A stretch of 6,334 nucleotides of DNA from Candidatus Moraniibacteriota bacterium (lineage in GTDB: Bacteria > Patescibacteriota > Minisyncoccia > Moranbacterales > GWC2-37-73). Location of the stretch: NCBI GenBank assembly GCA_003510895.1, contig DOKE01000010.1, positions 7,283-13,616 of the forward strand, read 5' to 3'. Of the stretch, positions 5,021 through 6,334 are shown piece by piece; the stretch's first letter is position 1; each line of letters opens with the position of its first letter. Below the pieces are notes generated by a model. That model ran no database searches. It had not been told where the DNA came from and saw only the letters and a program-made list of their open reading frames with translations. A program made the translations under genes and the position numbers.

Positions 5021-6334
5021 ATGAAATTCACTCACCTGCACGTTCACAGCCATTATTCATTATTGGATGGTCTCGGAAAAATAGACGACCTGCTTAACCG
5101 CGCCCAAGAAATGGGAATGGATTCCATCGCGCTGACTGATCATGGTGTGCTTTATGGGGCAGTGGAACTGTTCATCAAAGCCAAAGAAAAAGGCATCAAA
5201 CCGATTATCGGATGCGAGATGTATATTACGCCTAATGATTTGCATAGCAAAAATCCAACCGCCGAAGATAGAAAAAGGCACCATCTTATTCTCTTAGTGA
5301 AAGATGAAACCGGTTACAAAAATTTAATGAAACTTATTTCCATCGCTCATTTGGAAGGTTTCTATTACAAACCCCGCATTGACAGAAAAATTCTGCGAGA
5401 ATATGGCAAAGGATTAGTGGGACTTTCCGCTTGCACCGAAGGAGAAATTCCCGCGCAAATAATAATGGGAAATTATGACAAAGCCAAAGAACTAGCCTTG
5501 GAATATCAAGATATTTTTGGAAAAGATTCTTTTTTTCTGGAGGTGCAAAGCCACCCAAATTATCCCAATCAAAAAATAGCCAACGATGGAATTTTCAAAC
5601 TTTCCAAAGAACTTGAAATTCCAGTGGTAGCTACTTGCGATGTGCATTACGTAAACAAGGAAGACGCTTCCGCGCAAGATATTTTGCTCTGTGTACAAAC
5701 CAACAGAAAAGTGCAAGAAACTGATCGAATGAATTTGATGGATTTTGATTTGTCTCTCCGCTCTCCGGAAGAAATGGCTCAAAGTTTTCCCGATAATCCG
5801 GAAACTTTGGAAAACACCCAAAAAGTTGTCGACCTTTGCAATTTCAAACTCAAACTCGGAGAAACCCAGCTTCCACATTTTGATGTTCCCGAAGGCTATA
5901 CAGATTTAACTTATCTGCGACACCTGACAGAAGAAGGTTTGAAAAAAAGATATAAAGAACAACACACTCAAAATCATATAGATCGAATGAATTATGAATT
6001 ATCCGTTATTGAAAAAACCGGATATTCATCATACTTTTTAATTGTGCAAGATTTCGTCAACTGGGCAAAAAATCAAGGCATAGTCGTGGGACCGGGACGC
6101 GGAAGCGCTGCCGGAAGTTTTGTTTCCTATCTGGTCGGAATCACCAATATCGATCCCATCAAATATGATTTGCTTTTTGAAAGATTTCTCAATCCCGAAC
6201 GTGTATCTATGCCCGACGTCGATATGGATTTTGCCGACGACCGCCGCGATGACGTGCTCAATTATGTTCGAGAAAAATATGGGCACGATCATGTCGCACA
6301 AATAATCACTTTCGGAACAATGGCGGCGCGCGCC
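5021..6334 (+). CDS. dnaE: DNA polymerase III subunit alpha (DnaE), N-terminal 438 residues
   Basis: DnaE is the main replicative DNA polymerase. The visible part holds the PHP domain and the start of the palm. PHP motifs are all present: HLHVHSHYSLLDG (5-17), TDHG (39-42), GCEMYIT (64-70), RHHLILL (86-92), SACTEGE (136-142) and CDVHY (206-210). The polymerase core shows GYSSYFLIVQDFV (334-346), GPGRGSAAGS (357-366) and the catalytic aspartates Asp401 and Asp403 in PDVDMDF (398-404), followed by YVREKYG and ITFGTMAARA at the edge. The full family length is about 1,050-1,200 residues, so more than half is off the window. The ATG at 5021 puts motif HLH at its usual distance from the N-terminus; no clear Shine-Dalgarno site precedes it. 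The PHP domain and absence of an embedded exonuclease insertion identify DnaE rather than PolC. The PHP metal-binding histidine that is Arg in E. coli is His7 here. Confidence 0.97.
   Translation, partial: MKFTHLHVHSHYSLLDGLGKIDDLLNRAQEMGMDSIALTDHGVLYGAVELFIKAKEKGIKPIIGCEMYITPNDLHSKNPTAEDRKRHHLILLVKDETGYKNLMKLISIAHLEGFYYKPRIDRKILREYGKGLVGLSACTEGEIPAQIIMGNYDKAKELALEYQDIFGKDSFFLEVQSHPNYPNQKIANDGIFKLSKELEIPVVATCDVHYVNKEDASAQDILLCVQTNRKVQETDRMNLMDFDLSLRSPEEMAQSFPDNPETLENTQKVVDLCNFKLKLGETQLPHFDVPEGYTDLTYLRHLTEEGLKKRYKEQHTQNHIDRMNYELSVIEKTGYSSYFLIVQDFVNWAKNQGIVVGPGRGSAAGSFVSYLVGITNIDPIKYDLLFERFLNPERVSMPDVDMDFADDRRDDVLNYVREKYGHDHVAQIITFGTMAARA

Noticed and set aside
5492..5878. Open frame of 128 codons on the minus strand
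   Set aside because: It is antisense to the conserved PHP domain of dnaE and resembles no protein family I know.

Overview
The window looks like a slice of a small, AT-rich bacterial chromosome, most probably from the Candidate Phyla Radiation (Patescibacteria, Parcubacteria-like). That placement is an inference. It rests on compact, tightly packed core genes, almost no recognisable Shine-Dalgarno sequences, divergent but intact core proteins, and short-unit tandem repeats scattered between and inside genes. The reading frames use the ordinary stops TAA, TAG and TGA (rnhB ends in TGA), which argues against the UGA-recoded CPR lineages.

Layout: positions 1-4841 carry a leftward gene string, in transcription order rnhB (RNase HII), rpmF (ribosomal protein L32), nusB, rnc (RNase III), an N-acyl-D-amino-acid-deacylase-like amidohydrolase, and murD, which runs off the left edge. 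A 179-bp divergent spacer (4842-5020) separates it from rightward dnaE (DNA polymerase III alpha), which runs off the right edge after 438 codons. The spacer holds a good extended -10 promoter pointing at dnaE, a possible 22-codon leader ORF and a terminator-like hairpin just before the dnaE start.

Functionally, rnhB and dnaE concern DNA replication, rpmF, nusB and rnc concern ribosome and rRNA production, and murD concerns peptidoglycan precursors. The amidohydrolase may act on acylated D-amino acids, but two expected metal-site or catalytic residues are changed.

The most unusual signal is a set of short tandem repeats, mostly with a 7-nt period. One lies just upstream of rnc. Two more lie inside rnhB, where they coincide with two extra peptide loops absent from the E. 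coli enzyme. An 8-nt version lies between rnhB and rpmF. I see no RNA genes, CRISPR array, insertion sequence or phage gene.
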